A DNA stretch of 33,341 nt from DASXUC01 sp036004445. Lineage in GTDB: Bacteria > Sysuimicrobiota > Sysuimicrobiia > Sysuimicrobiales > Kaftiobacteriaceae. Below are positions 1 to 7,107 of this stretch, piece after piece. The first letter of the stretch is position 1. Each line of letters starts with the position of its first letter. Location: the NCBI GenBank assembly GCA_036004445.1, contig DASYRL010000082.1, positions 1 to 33,341 of the forward strand. The letters are read 5' to 3'. The notes beneath the pieces were generated by a model that saw only the letters and a program-made list of their open reading frames with translations, had not been told where the DNA came from and did not search any database. Position numbers and translations under genes: made by a program.

Positions 1-178
1 TGCCTCCCGCCGGCACTCCCGCGCCCCGGATCTTCATCCGGTAGGTCCGCAGCGTGGAGAGGCGTTGGTACGCGGCGGTCACTTCTTGCCACGCGGCCTG
101 CGGACCGTTCACCGTCAGTTGCGCCGCCGCCGGCTGCGCCACCGCCAGGACGCACACGACTACGAACCAGCGTCTCAT
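1..178 (-). CDS. Secreted protein of unknown function, N-terminal part only
   Basis: The first 59 codons are visible; the frame is open to the window edge, so the rest is missing. It starts at ATG 178 with MRRWFVVVCVLAVAQPAAAQ, a clear Sec signal peptide (Arg-Arg, hydrophobic core, cleavage after an Ala-x-Ala type site). The mature part begins with LTVNGPQAAWQEVTAAYQRL, which looks helical and then enters a TLRTYRMKIRG stretch. An export signal followed by a segment of this type is seen in LolA-like or DUF-type periplasmic proteins, but there is too little to name a family. It lies downstream of the PHP gene on the same strand (20 bp gap), so the two may be cotranscribed. Confidence 0.7.
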   Translation of the reverse strand, partial: MRRWFVVVCVLAVAQPAAAQLTVNGPQAAWQEVTAAYQRLSTLRTYRMKIRGAGVPAGG

Positions 179-198
179 GGACCCTCTCTGCCTCGTTG

Positions 199-1107
199 TC
201 ATTGCCTCGTTCCCGCGTTCCCGCGTTCCCGCGTTCCCGTCGCTTCGATCCAAAACGGCTGCGACCATAATTGTCCCGCCGCGGTGTCAGCCTCGATCCG
301 GACAAAGAGCTCTCCACCCGACGCGGTGTAGCGGCCCGACTCTCCCATTGTCTCAAAGCACACGCGATCAGTCCCATCGGCAAACTGGATGCGGCCAGGA
401 TGAGTGAGCCTCACCCCGATCGTGTTCCCATCCACGACAAAATCAGCCGCCGGCCCCGTCGTGGCATAGTGGGCGCCGCCGAGCAATGCAGATCGGAGCG
501 CCGCCGCGGAGACATCGCGCACGCCGACCATGATCCATCCGCGGTTAAACTGCTCCGGACGGTGGCAGTCGTCCACCGCGACGCCCCAGATCGGCGAACT
601 CGGGCCGTGCGCCCGCAGCGCCGCGGTCCACCGACGGACATCGGCCTCGGGACTCGAGTGCGGGTTCCTAATCTCCATGAGATGGAATCCCTGCAGCCTA
701 CAGACGTCTGCCTCGCTCCACGCCCCGGTCCAGAGGTTGCCGGTCCAGGTCGGATGGACCAGCGACACGACTCCGCCGGCCGCACGCGTCTGGTCAATCC
801 GTTCCTGGGCGCTGCCCGATCGCAGCGCCGCGTCCACGAACAAACGGCCCATGTGGGCGCCGAGGACGGGGAGACCGAACCCCACCTCATCTTCAACGCC
901 GGGGATCGCCGTGAAGTTCGGTCCGTCCAGCCCCTCGTACCTGGTCACGCGATTGTGATCGGTAATGCACACAAACGCGTAGCCGGCGTCGCGGTACATG
1001 CGGAGCAGATCGGGCGGAGGGATGCGGCCGTCGGACTCGGTCGTGTGGCAGTGCAGCTGCGCTTTCCGGAAGACCCCGGCCCCCGCATAGGGATTGCTGA
1101 TTCTCAT
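199..1107 (-). CDS. PHP-domain metal-dependent phosphoesterase-like protein
   Basis: This 302-residue protein has the PHP signature near the N-terminus: QLHCHTTESDGR (HxH), then CITDHNRV (DH), then a later H in SLVHPTWTG and the acidic/His segment VAVDDCHRP. PHP proteins are TIM-barrel-like metal phosphoesterases or phosphatases; the substrate here cannot be told. The N-terminal two thirds is the catalytic domain; the rest (GGAHYATTGPAADFVVDG onward) resembles the C-terminal region of PHP proteins that follow the barrel with a beta-rich tail. It starts at ATG 1107, 27 bp from the divergent moaD-moaE gene. The last residues, GTRERGNAGTRQ, are translated from a GTTCCCGC tandem repeat, so the C-terminus is probably a recent repeat-derived extension. 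Confidence 0.8.
   Translation of the reverse strand: MRISNPYAGAGVFRKAQLHCHTTESDGRIPPPDLLRMYRDAGYAFVCITDHNRVTRYEGLDGPNFTAIPGVEDEVGFGLPVLGAHMGRLFVDAALRSGSAQERIDQTRAAGGVVSLVHPTWTGNLWTGAWSEADVCRLQGFHLMEIRNPHSSPEADVRRWTAALRAHGPSSPIWGVAVDDCHRPEQFNRGWIMVGVRDVSAAALRSALLGGAHYATTGPAADFVVDGNTIGVRLTHPGRIQFADGTDRVCFETMGESGRYTASGGELFVRIEADTAAGQLWSQPFWIEATGTRERGNAGTRQ
208..240. repeat. Tandem GTTCCCGC array, single arm
   Basis: Four copies of an 8-bp unit (GTTCCCGC) lie head to tail within the last codons of the PHP gene. The same unit builds both arms of the inverted repeat at 25334-25425. No opposite arm is visible nearby. Confidence 0.8.
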
Positions 1108-1134
1108 CCGCCTTCTGATAGAATTCCGTGTGTG

Positions 1135-1887
1135 ATGGAGATTTCCATTCGCGCGTTCGCCTCATATCGGGAGGCCATCGGCAGTCCTCGGGTGCTGGTC
1201 GAGGTACCGGCGGACGCGACGCCAGATGTCGTCTGGCAACACCTGGCCGACCGGTTCCCGCGCCTGCAGAGGCTCCCGCGCCCGTTCGCGTTTGCGATCA
1301 ACGACGAATACGTGGATGCGGCCACGCCCCTGCGGGCACGCGACGAACTCGTGCTCATCCCCCCGGTCAGCGGCGGCTCGGACGAACCTACACGACCTAC
1401 ACAACCGACACAACCCACACAACCGAAACAGCCTGCAGAACCTCCACAACTAATACCGTGGGTCGCCTTGATAGAGAAGCCCATCGATGTGAATGGGCTC
1501 CTGGAGCGGGTGCGGCATCGAGATGCCGGCGCGGTGGTGCTGTTTCTGGGCACCGTGCGGGATCACAACTACGGACGGTCGGTCCGGTTTCTGGAGTACG
1601 AGGCCTACGAGCGCAAGGCCGTCGAGGAGATGACCCGCGTGGTCGAAGCCGCCACCCGACGGTGGCCGCTGCTGAACATCGCGATGGAGCACCGTCTCGG
1701 CCATCTGGACGTCGGGGACATCAGCGTCGCGATCGCCGTAGCCGCCGCCCACCGCCGTGAGGCCTTCGAGGCCGGCCGCTTCGCCATCGACACGCTTAAG
1801 CAGACGGTGCCGATCTGGAAGAAGGAAGTCTGGGAAGGCGGCGAGGTCTGGGTGGGATCCGAACGGGATCCCACTGGCGCCGAGTGA
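1135..1887 (+). CDS. moaX: Molybdopterin synthase, MoaD-MoaE fusion (MoaX type)
   Basis: The 250-residue protein joins both subunits of molybdopterin synthase, which inserts two sulfurs into precursor Z during molybdenum cofactor synthesis. Residues 1-81 are MoaD, a beta-grasp sulfur carrier ending in PPVSGG (G80-G81, codons 1372-1377). Residues 82-105 are a Thr/Gln/Pro linker made of TQP repeats. The rest is MoaE, with FLGTVRD, EHRLGHLDVGD and the catalytic-site segment VPIWKKE. A working carrier needs a free C-terminal glycine for the thiocarboxylate, so the fusion must be cleaved after the diglycine, as is known for mycobacterial MoaX. ATG 1135 is chosen because MoaD homology starts there, although no strong ribosome site precedes it. 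No other Moco gene lies nearby except the MoeZ-like activator at 24038-25279. Confidence 0.93.
   Translation: MEISIRAFASYREAIGSPRVLVEVPADATPDVVWQHLADRFPRLQRLPRPFAFAINDEYVDAATPLRARDELVLIPPVSGGSDEPTRPTQPTQPTQPKQPAEPPQLIPWVALIEKPIDVNGLLERVRHRDAGAVVLFLGTVRDHNYGRSVRFLEYEAYERKAVEEMTRVVEAATRRWPLLNIAMEHRLGHLDVGDISVAIAVAAAHRREAFEAGRFAIDTLKQTVPIWKKEVWEGGEVWVGSERDPTGAE
1386..1430. repeat. ACACAACC-type tandem repeat coding the MoaD-MoaE linker
   Basis: Imperfect copies of a 9-bp unit related to CCTACACAA and CCGACACAA encode the TQPTQPTQPKQP linker. Related units (GAGTTGTGTAGGTTGTAG) occur in the intergenic space at 3512-3530, so the linker appears to derive from an interspersed repeat. Confidence 0.6.
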
Positions 1888-1900
1888 CCCGCCGCGCGGG

Positions 1901-1972
1901 TCAGCTTCCCGTTGCGATGCGGGAGAAGAAGAGGTAGAGCACGAGAATCAGCAGGATGACCCAGACTTCCAT
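1901..1972 (-). CDS. Small single-pass membrane peptide, 23 residues
   Basis: A short reading frame (ATG 1972, TGA 1901-1903) encodes MEVWVILLILVLYLFFSRIA plus three residues. Residues 3-16 are an uninterrupted hydrophobic segment followed by Ser-Arg, as in single-pass small membrane proteins. It has an outstanding ribosome site (1979-1989), an exact match to the anti-Shine-Dalgarno complement. It lies 25 bp downstream of the wzi-like gene on the same strand. A perfect hairpin (GACCCG/CGGGTC, 1886-1902) at its end may stop transcription between it and the convergent moaD-moaE gene. I do not recognise a family. The ribosome site and composition argue that it is translated. Confidence 0.65.
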   Translation of the reverse strand: MEVWVILLILVLYLFFSRIATGS

Positions 1973-1978
1973 GATTCC

Positions 1979-1989
1979 ATCACCTCCTT
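1979..1989 (-). promoter_or_regulatory. Exceptionally strong ribosome binding site for the 23-residue peptide
   Basis: The minus strand reads AAGGAGGTGAT, complementary over 11 bases to the usual 16S rRNA 3' end, with GGAGG 10 bases before ATG 1972. It decides that the tiny frame below it is real. Confidence 0.7.
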
Positions 1990-1996
1990 GTCGGCT

Positions 1997-3439
1997 TCAC
2001 CATCTCCAGAGAAACTCTACCCCGAACAGCAGCTCGGTTAGGTTCTGGCCCGGCTTGTTGTTGCGGTTCTGGATCGAGGCAAGTTCGCCCCAATACCGGA
2101 TCGTCTGATCCCCCGCGCGCGTTTCGTAGAGAGCGCCGCCGGCCCACCGGTTCTCCACGACGCCTGAGAGGAACGAGTTCTTGAAGTGCACCGGGGCGGG
2201 GACGCCGACGCGGCCTTCACCGTGACGGGTGCGGGCCACCCAGCCCGCGAGGGTCGCGTCCGGGCCGAGCACGTGCCGGAGCTGCACGACGAGATCATCG
2301 GCGTCGTTGCCCAGCCAGGATCCCAGGTATCGACCGCTGGGCAGGATGTAGCTGAACAGCGGGAGTTTGTTTTCGGTGTAGGTGCCGTTGAGCACCGCGG
2401 AGTACTCGACCAGCAGGCTCGTGCGACCGTTATGGAAGGGATCGGCCGCCGTGAACAGCAGCAGTCCGCCGATGCGGTGCGGCGACTTCGCGTCCGCCGA
2501 CCAGTCATCCACCAGCAGCTGGCCGGACAGGGTGAATCCGGGGCTGATCAGCCAGTCAAAATCGACGGCGTCGACAAATTGCGCGTTCTCCCGCAGGTAC
2601 CGGAACTGCAGTCGGGTCGGATCGAGCGCCTGCGTGAGGAGGACCGGGAAGGGATTGACCAGCGCGTAGAGCAGCGCTCGTCCCGAGAACATGATCATCG
2701 ACTCGCTGAACCCGACGCGGAAGCGGTTGGTGGCCTGCCAGTCCAGCCGCGTGCCGACGAGGTACACGGTGCGGGGACCCAACACGATGGGCGACACAAA
2801 CTTGCCAAACCGGAAGCGGCCGGAATCGAACACGAGACGGAGCTGATCCAGTCCCCCGGCCCACTCGCTGAGGATGAGGCTGCTCCTGGCGCTGGGACCC
2901 CACTGCTGGATCTCCCGCCCGGCCTGCAGGTAGAACCGTCCGAACCGCGTGATGCCGTACGCGCGGATGAGTTGCGGCACCGCCGGCGTGGCAGACGAAA
3001 ACGCCCCTTCGGCCCATACGACGCCCGCGGGGCCGCCGGCGCCAACTCCGACGCCGATCCAGGCGCCCGGCGCGAGGGCCGGATAGGTGGTCAGGGAGGT
3101 GGCGTTGGCCGCGGCGCCGCGCGCGGTGGCCTGGGACCGCACACGATCGTCATCACGGAGAAACTCCGTGCGCAGGGCCGCCAGCAGGTCCCGGGCACCT
3201 GGGGGCAGGGCCCGCGCGCCCGCCGACTGCTCGGCGCTCCTGACCAGATCGGCGATCTCTCCCCGCGTCAGGGGCAGCTGCGCGAGCGTGCGGAACTGGA
3301 TGAGCCCGAGACCGGCGAGGTGGCGCAGGGCCGAATAGGCCCAATGCGACGGCGGCACCGTTTCCATCGGATGCCCAACAGCGACACTGCACGCGATGAG
3401 GAGCAGGACAGTAGCTATGATGAGAGTGTTCCGAGTCAT
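1997..3439 (-). CDS. Wzi-family outer-membrane beta-barrel (capsule assembly) protein
   Basis: This 480-residue protein begins with a signal peptide (MTRNTLIIATVLLLIACSVA). Next comes a short S-layer-homology-like segment (VPPSHWAYSALRHLAGLGLI) and a helical stretch, then a long beta-rich barrel. The barrel holds features of the capsule assembly Wzi family (FGRFYLQAGREIQQWGP, SPHRIGGLLLF, a C-terminal beta strand ending in Trp: LLFGVEFLWRW). Wzi in enterobacteria is an outer-membrane lectin that anchors capsule polysaccharide. An outer-membrane role is likely here; capsule binding is inferred from neighbours that modify glycans (sulfotransferases, glycosyltransferase, deacetylase). It diverges from the sulfotransferase at 3534. 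Length fits the family (about 450-550). Confidence 0.8.
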   Translation of the reverse strand: MTRNTLIIATVLLLIACSVAVGHPMETVPPSHWAYSALRHLAGLGLIQFRTLAQLPLTRGEIADLVRSAEQSAGARALPPGARDLLAALRTEFLRDDDRVRSQATARGAAANATSLTTYPALAPGAWIGVGVGAGGPAGVVWAEGAFSSATPAVPQLIRAYGITRFGRFYLQAGREIQQWGPSARSSLILSEWAGGLDQLRLVFDSGRFRFGKFVSPIVLGPRTVYLVGTRLDWQATNRFRVGFSESMIMFSGRALLYALVNPFPVLLTQALDPTRLQFRYLRENAQFVDAVDFDWLISPGFTLSGQLLVDDWSADAKSPHRIGGLLLFTAADPFHNGRTSLLVEYSAVLNGTYTENKLPLFSYILPSGRYLGSWLGNDADDLVVQLRHVLGPDATLAGWVARTRHGEGRVGVPAPVHFKNSFLSGVVENRWAGGALYETRAGDQTIRYWGELASIQNRNNKPGQNLTELLFGVEFLWRW

Positions 3440-3533
3440 AGGCGAATCATTCGCTGTTTACGCCGACCTCCCTACAAGGCTCGGTCAGTGAGGGAGAGTT
3501 GTGTCAGTCGCATGAGTTGTGTAGGTTGTAGTC

Positions 3534-4376
3534 GTGGGCAGAGCGCCGGATTTCATCGGGTTAGGTGCACAAAGGTCCGGGACGTCTTGGATCTACGCCT
3601 GCCTCTACGACCACCCCCAACTCTGCCCCCCCACGAAAGAGATCCATTTCTTCAGCCGGGAGGCGAACTGGTCCCGCGGCCAGGCGTGGTATGAGCGCCA
3701 TTTCGACGTGTGCGGAGCGGAGACCAAGACCGGTGAGTTCTCCTCTTCCTACCTGCCTTCGGGCGCGGCCGCGGACCGGATCGCGGCGCTCTACCCGCGG
3801 GCCCAACTGCTGGTCTCCCTGCGCCATCCGATTGAGCGCCTGATCTCGAGCTATCTGAACGACGTGGCCGCCGGCGTCGTGCCCGCCGCCACGCCGCTGC
3901 TGGATGCCATGGGTAAGCGGCCCGACTACATCGAGCAGGGCCGCTACGCGTCCCATCTCAGCCGGTACTTCGCGCGGTTTCCACGATCGCAGATGCTCGT
4001 GCTGATCTATGAGGATGCGCTCGCTGACCCCGCCGCGTTCATCGGGCGGATCTATGCGTTTCTCGGGGTCGACCCGGCGTTCCACTCGAGCATGCTGGCC
4101 GCCCGCGTCGGCGAGGGGCGCGTGCCCCGCAGCGTGGCGCTGGAACGCGCGCTCACGCGCGGAACCTGGCGACTCCGCGGGCGCCTGACACGGGGAATCT
4201 GGTGGGCGGCCAAACGGGCGGGCGTGGGCCGGGCGCTGCGCCGCGCCAACACAACCGCGGTATCGCGACCAGCCCTCTCCCCGGAGGAGCGCCGGCACCT
4301 GGCCGACCTGTTCTCGGACGAGATCAGCGCCCTGGAACGGCTCCTGAATCGGGACCTCACGCCCTGGCGGCAATGA
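3534..4376 (+). CDS. PAPS-dependent sulfotransferase
   Basis: This 280-residue protein carries the 5'-phosphosulfate-binding loop GLGAQRSGTSWI (residues 10-21) and the 3'-phosphate-binding region SLRHPIERLISSY. Between them is KEIHFFSRE, typical of carbohydrate and heparan-type sulfotransferases. It would move sulfate from PAPS to a sugar hydroxyl or amine. The start is GTG 3534, since an in-frame stop at 3522 excludes anything much earlier. Its stop overlaps the ATG of the glycosyltransferase by the ATGA arrangement, so these genes and the deacetylase are translationally coupled. Acceptor unknown; a cell-surface glycan or glycolipid is the natural guess. Confidence 0.87.
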   Translation: MGRAPDFIGLGAQRSGTSWIYACLYDHPQLCPPTKEIHFFSREANWSRGQAWYERHFDVCGAETKTGEFSSSYLPSGAAADRIAALYPRAQLLVSLRHPIERLISSYLNDVAAGVVPAATPLLDAMGKRPDYIEQGRYASHLSRYFARFPRSQMLVLIYEDALADPAAFIGRIYAFLGVDPAFHSSMLAARVGEGRVPRSVALERALTRGTWRLRGRLTRGIWWAAKRAGVGRALRRANTTAVSRPALSPEERRHLADLFSDEISALERLLNRDLTPWRQ

Positions 4377-5431
4377 AGCTGGCGTTCGTCTGTCTGAACG
4401 CGGATGCGTCAGATCCCGTCCATGCCACGACCGCGCGCTGGATCGACGCCTTCGCGGCCCGGCCCGAGATCGACCACCTCACCGTGCTCGCACTGCGGGC
4501 CGGTCCCGTCCCGCCGCGGGCAAATCTCACCGTCCGCACGTTCCGCGGGCAGAATCGGATCGGGACGCTGTGGAACTTCTATCGTGAGGTGGTGCGGGCG
4601 CTCCGGACGGGCGTCGGCGCAATCTTCGTCTATCAGACCGGTCCCTACCCCGTGCTGCTGTGGCCTGTCAAGCTGTTGGCCGGTGTGCCTGTCTATTACT
4701 GGAAGGCCCATCCGCACATCAGCACCTGGACCCGTCTGGGCGCGAAGTTCGTGGCGAGAAAAGTGTTCACGTCCACCCCGGCGGCCTTCCCCCTGGCGCT
4801 GCCCAACGTGGTGGTCGTGGGACAGGGTGTAGACGTCGCGCGGTTCGTCCCCCGTCCCAGCATACCGCTGGGCGATCTGGTAACCGTGGGACGGGTCGCC
4901 CCGGTGAAGGGACTAGAGGAGATGATCCGCGCTGTGGCGCGATGCAACGAGCGATTCGGCTCCCGTCTCCGGCTGGACGTCTACGGTCCCACCTTGTCGG
5001 AAGACGGCGCTCACGCCCAACAGCTGGCGGAGCTGGCCGGCAGTTTCGGCCGGCTGGCGCCGGTCACCTTTCACGGGCCGGTTGTCCAGGACGAACTGCC
5101 CGGGCTGCTGGGCGGCTACCGGGCGTTCTTGAACTTCAGCAAGACGGCGCTGGACCGGTCGGTCGTGGAGGCGATGGCCTGCGGCGTACCGGTGCTGTCG
5201 ACGAATCCGGCCGTTGCCGAGATCCTCCCGCCAGATCTGCGGGGAGACCTCACCGCTCCCGCAGACAATCTCGATGCCCAGGCCGAGGCGATCCACCGGC
5301 TCCTCGACCTCGACGACCAGCGGCGCGCGGACATCTCCGCCGCGCTGCGCCGCCTCGTCGTTGAAGAGCACAATCTGGACGCTCTCGTCGCCCGCATCGT
5401 CGGGGAGTTGGATCATGTCCGGGCGGAGTGA
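4373..5431 (+). CDS. GT4-family glycosyltransferase
   Basis: A 352-residue GT-B fold glycosyltransferase. The C-terminal nucleotide-sugar domain shows VTVGRVAPVKGLEEMI (residues about 165-180), the HGPV...LPGLLGGYRAFLNFS segment, and the E-x7-E type donor motif DRSVVEAMACGVPVLSTN. The N-terminal acceptor half is less typical. The start ATG 4373 overlaps the sulfotransferase stop (ATGA), and the end overlaps the deacetylase by 17 bp. The sugar and acceptor cannot be read from sequence. With its neighbours it probably builds a sulfated, N-deacetylated surface glycan. Confidence 0.88.
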   Translation: MKLAFVCLNADASDPVHATTARWIDAFAARPEIDHLTVLALRAGPVPPRANLTVRTFRGQNRIGTLWNFYREVVRALRTGVGAIFVYQTGPYPVLLWPVKLLAGVPVYYWKAHPHISTWTRLGAKFVARKVFTSTPAAFPLALPNVVVVGQGVDVARFVPRPSIPLGDLVTVGRVAPVKGLEEMIRAVARCNERFGSRLRLDVYGPTLSEDGAHAQQLAELAGSFGRLAPVTFHGPVVQDELPGLLGGYRAFLNFSKTALDRSVVEAMACGVPVLSTNPAVAEILPPDLRGDLTAPADNLDAQAEAIHRLLDLDDQRRADISAALRRLVVEEHNLDALVARIVGELDHVRAE

Positions 5432-6203
5432 GATTCGGGACATCGCGGCCGCGGCCGTCGCCCGCGTGCGGCCGCGGCGGGGGAAGCGGATCATCGTCCT
5501 CCATGAGGTCAAACAGCCAGGGGCGCTGCGTGAAAAGCTGGCGTGGCTTGCCGAAAGCTGTGACATCGCCACGCTCTCCACGTTGCTCGACGGCGTCCGC
5601 GGCGACAAGACTCAAGTGGCGCTGACATTCGATGATGGATACCGGTCCTGGATCGATGACGCCGCTCCTCTCCTCGAGGAATTCTCAATCCCGGCGGTGT
5701 TCTTCGTGTGTTCCGGATTCATCGGGCTGAGCGGTCCCGCCACCGAGGCGTTCTGCCGGCAGCGGTTGCGCCGGAAGGCGATCCTGGAACCGATGGACGC
5801 CGGGCAGCTGCGCGAGCTGGCCGGTCATCCCCTGTTCGAAATCGGCAGCCATACGGTCAACCACCCCGATCTCGGCACGATCACCGATCCGGCCGTCCTC
5901 GAGGCTGAGATCGGCGCCGACCGCCGGCGAATTGAAGACTGGACCGGCGCTCCGGTCCGGTGGTTTGCCTTCCCGTTTGGACAACCGGAAAACACCTCGC
6001 CCGCGACGCGGACGTACCTGGAAGCACACGGATTCGGCGCGGCGTTCACGCTGGTCCCTTCGTTCGCCGGGGGCGCCGACCGGTACGCCGTTGGGCGCGA
6101 CAGCCTGGACATGACTGCGCCGGAGTGGGTATGGCGGGGGCGCCTGGCCGGGGGATACGATGGCTTGTACCGGCTCAAACGCCGGTTGCAGCGAAACTCT
6201 TGA
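5415..6203 (+). CDS. Polysaccharide deacetylase (NodB homology domain)
   Basis: The 262-residue protein has the NodB motifs: TFDDGYRS (catalytic Asp pair), GSHTVNHPDLG (metal-binding HxxxH) and FAFPFGQPE. Carbohydrate esterase family 4 enzymes remove N-acetyl groups from sugars of surface polysaccharides or glycolipids. There is no signal peptide, so it either works on a cytoplasmic, lipid-linked intermediate or is exported by another route. ATG 5415 lies inside the end of the glycosyltransferase gene. It is the last gene of the three-gene plus-strand operon; a palindromic repeat follows. Confidence 0.88.
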   Translation: MSGRSEIRDIAAAAVARVRPRRGKRIIVLHEVKQPGALREKLAWLAESCDIATLSTLLDGVRGDKTQVALTFDDGYRSWIDDAAPLLEEFSIPAVFFVCSGFIGLSGPATEAFCRQRLRRKAILEPMDAGQLRELAGHPLFEIGSHTVNHPDLGTITDPAVLEAEIGADRRRIEDWTGAPVRWFAFPFGQPENTSPATRTYLEAHGFGAAFTLVPSFAGGADRYAVGRDSLDMTAPEWVWRGRLAGGYDGLYRLKRRLQRNS

Positions 6204-6211
6204 TTATCACT

Positions 6212-6280
6212 GGTCATTGCGAGGAGCAGCGCGACGAAGCAATCTCGAGATTGCTTCGGGCCTTCGGCCTCGCAATGACC
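6212..6280. repeat. Palindromic repeat of the CATTGCGAGGAGC type, copy 1
   Basis: The element starts GGTCATTGCGAGGAGC and ends GCCTCGCAATGACC, with the inner halves GAAGCAATCTC/GAGATTGCTTC forming a long stem. It sits between two convergent genes (deacetylase end 6203, lptA end 6289). A second copy is at 20299-20383. Closely similar palindromes are seen in many unrelated bacteria. Confidence 0.85.
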
Positions 6281-6288
6281 AACTGTTG

Positions 6289-7107
6289 TTAGGGGGTTTC
6301 TTGAATCAGAATCCTGGTTTGTCCCTCGGCAACCAACCGATCATCCTCGTAGTAGAACGTCACGGTATCGGCGAGGAGCACGCGTCCCGGCCTGGCAATC
6401 CTCACCTTCCCGCGGAACACAATCTTCTTCTCACGTTCGTATACCGTCGCGGCCTCGGATGTCAGCCGCGTCGTCCCGAACGTCCCCGAGACGTGGCCGC
6501 GCAGGACTCCCTGCCGGCCCGTGTTGTCGACATCGAGGCGGTCGCCGGAGATCGTTCCCTCCTTGCTCCTGATCTGCGCCGGGGTGAGCGTGCCCGTGTT
6601 GACGCGCAAATCGGCGACCAGCGAGCGGCCGGTGGCCATTCCGGTCGGCACGGCCAGGCGCACGGTTCCCGTGGCGGTGAGCCGCTCGGTCGAAAGGACG
6701 TAGACAAGACGGTCGGCCGTCAGGGCCCGCGGCCCGGAGCGGACGACGACGCCGCCCTGGGCATCGAGGCGATCCAGCGTATTCAGCGGTCCGAGAAAGA
6801 CGGTGGCGGTCCGGCTGCGCAGCGTTCCGTCGGGCGCCGTCATGCTGACGCCGGATGAGATGACGACGCGACGCTCGCGGATGAAGTAGGTCGCCTGCGG
6901 CGCGGTCACGACCACGCGGCCGTCAGTGATCCGGACGCTGCCGCGAGCCACGATGGTCTGCGCGCTCGAGTTGACGGTGAGCGCGTCCGCGCGGAGTTCG
7001 AGCCGACCGGCCGGCTGGGCGGGCGCTGCGGTGGGATGGCCGAGGAGCAGCCCGATGACAATGGGCAGCACCGCGAGCCCTGAGCGGTTCCTAGGACTCA
7101 TCGACAT
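6289..7107 (-). CDS. LptA/OstA-like periplasmic protein
   Basis: A 272-residue protein with a signal peptide (hydrophobic LAVLPIVIGLLLGHP, then TAAPAQPAG) followed by repeated OstA-type beta segments: LELRADALTVNSSAQTIVAR, LTADRLVYVLSTERLTATG, ISGDRLDVDNTGRQGVLRG, VLLADTVTFYYEDDRLVAEG. LptA proteins bridge the periplasm and carry lipopolysaccharide, or here possibly another envelope lipid, to the outer membrane. It supports a diderm envelope. The start is ATG 7107 or ATG 7101, inside the end of the upstream sulfotransferase gene (overlap about 17 bp), so the two are coupled. No LptC or LptB is seen here. Confidence 0.83.
   Translation of the reverse strand: MSMSPRNRSGLAVLPIVIGLLLGHPTAAPAQPAGRLELRADALTVNSSAQTIVARGSVRITDGRVVVTAPQATYFIRERRVVISSGVSMTAPDGTLRSRTATVFLGPLNTLDRLDAQGGVVVRSGPRALTADRLVYVLSTERLTATGTVRLAVPTGMATGRSLVADLRVNTGTLTPAQIRSKEGTISGDRLDVDNTGRQGVLRGHVSGTFGTTRLTSEAATVYEREKKIVFRGKVRIARPGRVLLADTVTFYYEDDRLVAEGQTRILIQETP

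Noticed and set aside
271..1134. Long plus-strand frame running from 271 into moaD-moaE, opposite the PHP gene
   Set aside because: It has Arg/Pro/Ala-rich shadow composition and no domain, while the opposite strand encodes a clear PHP protein. Homology to MoaD begins only at 1135.
1108..1134. Molybdenum cofactor riboswitch ahead of the moaD-moaE gene
   Set aside because: The divergent gap is only 27 bp, too short for the aptamer.
2186..3694. Long plus-strand frame opposite the Wzi-like gene
   Set aside because: No recognisable domain; typical antisense frame of a high-GC gene with a clear signal peptide and barrel on the other strand.
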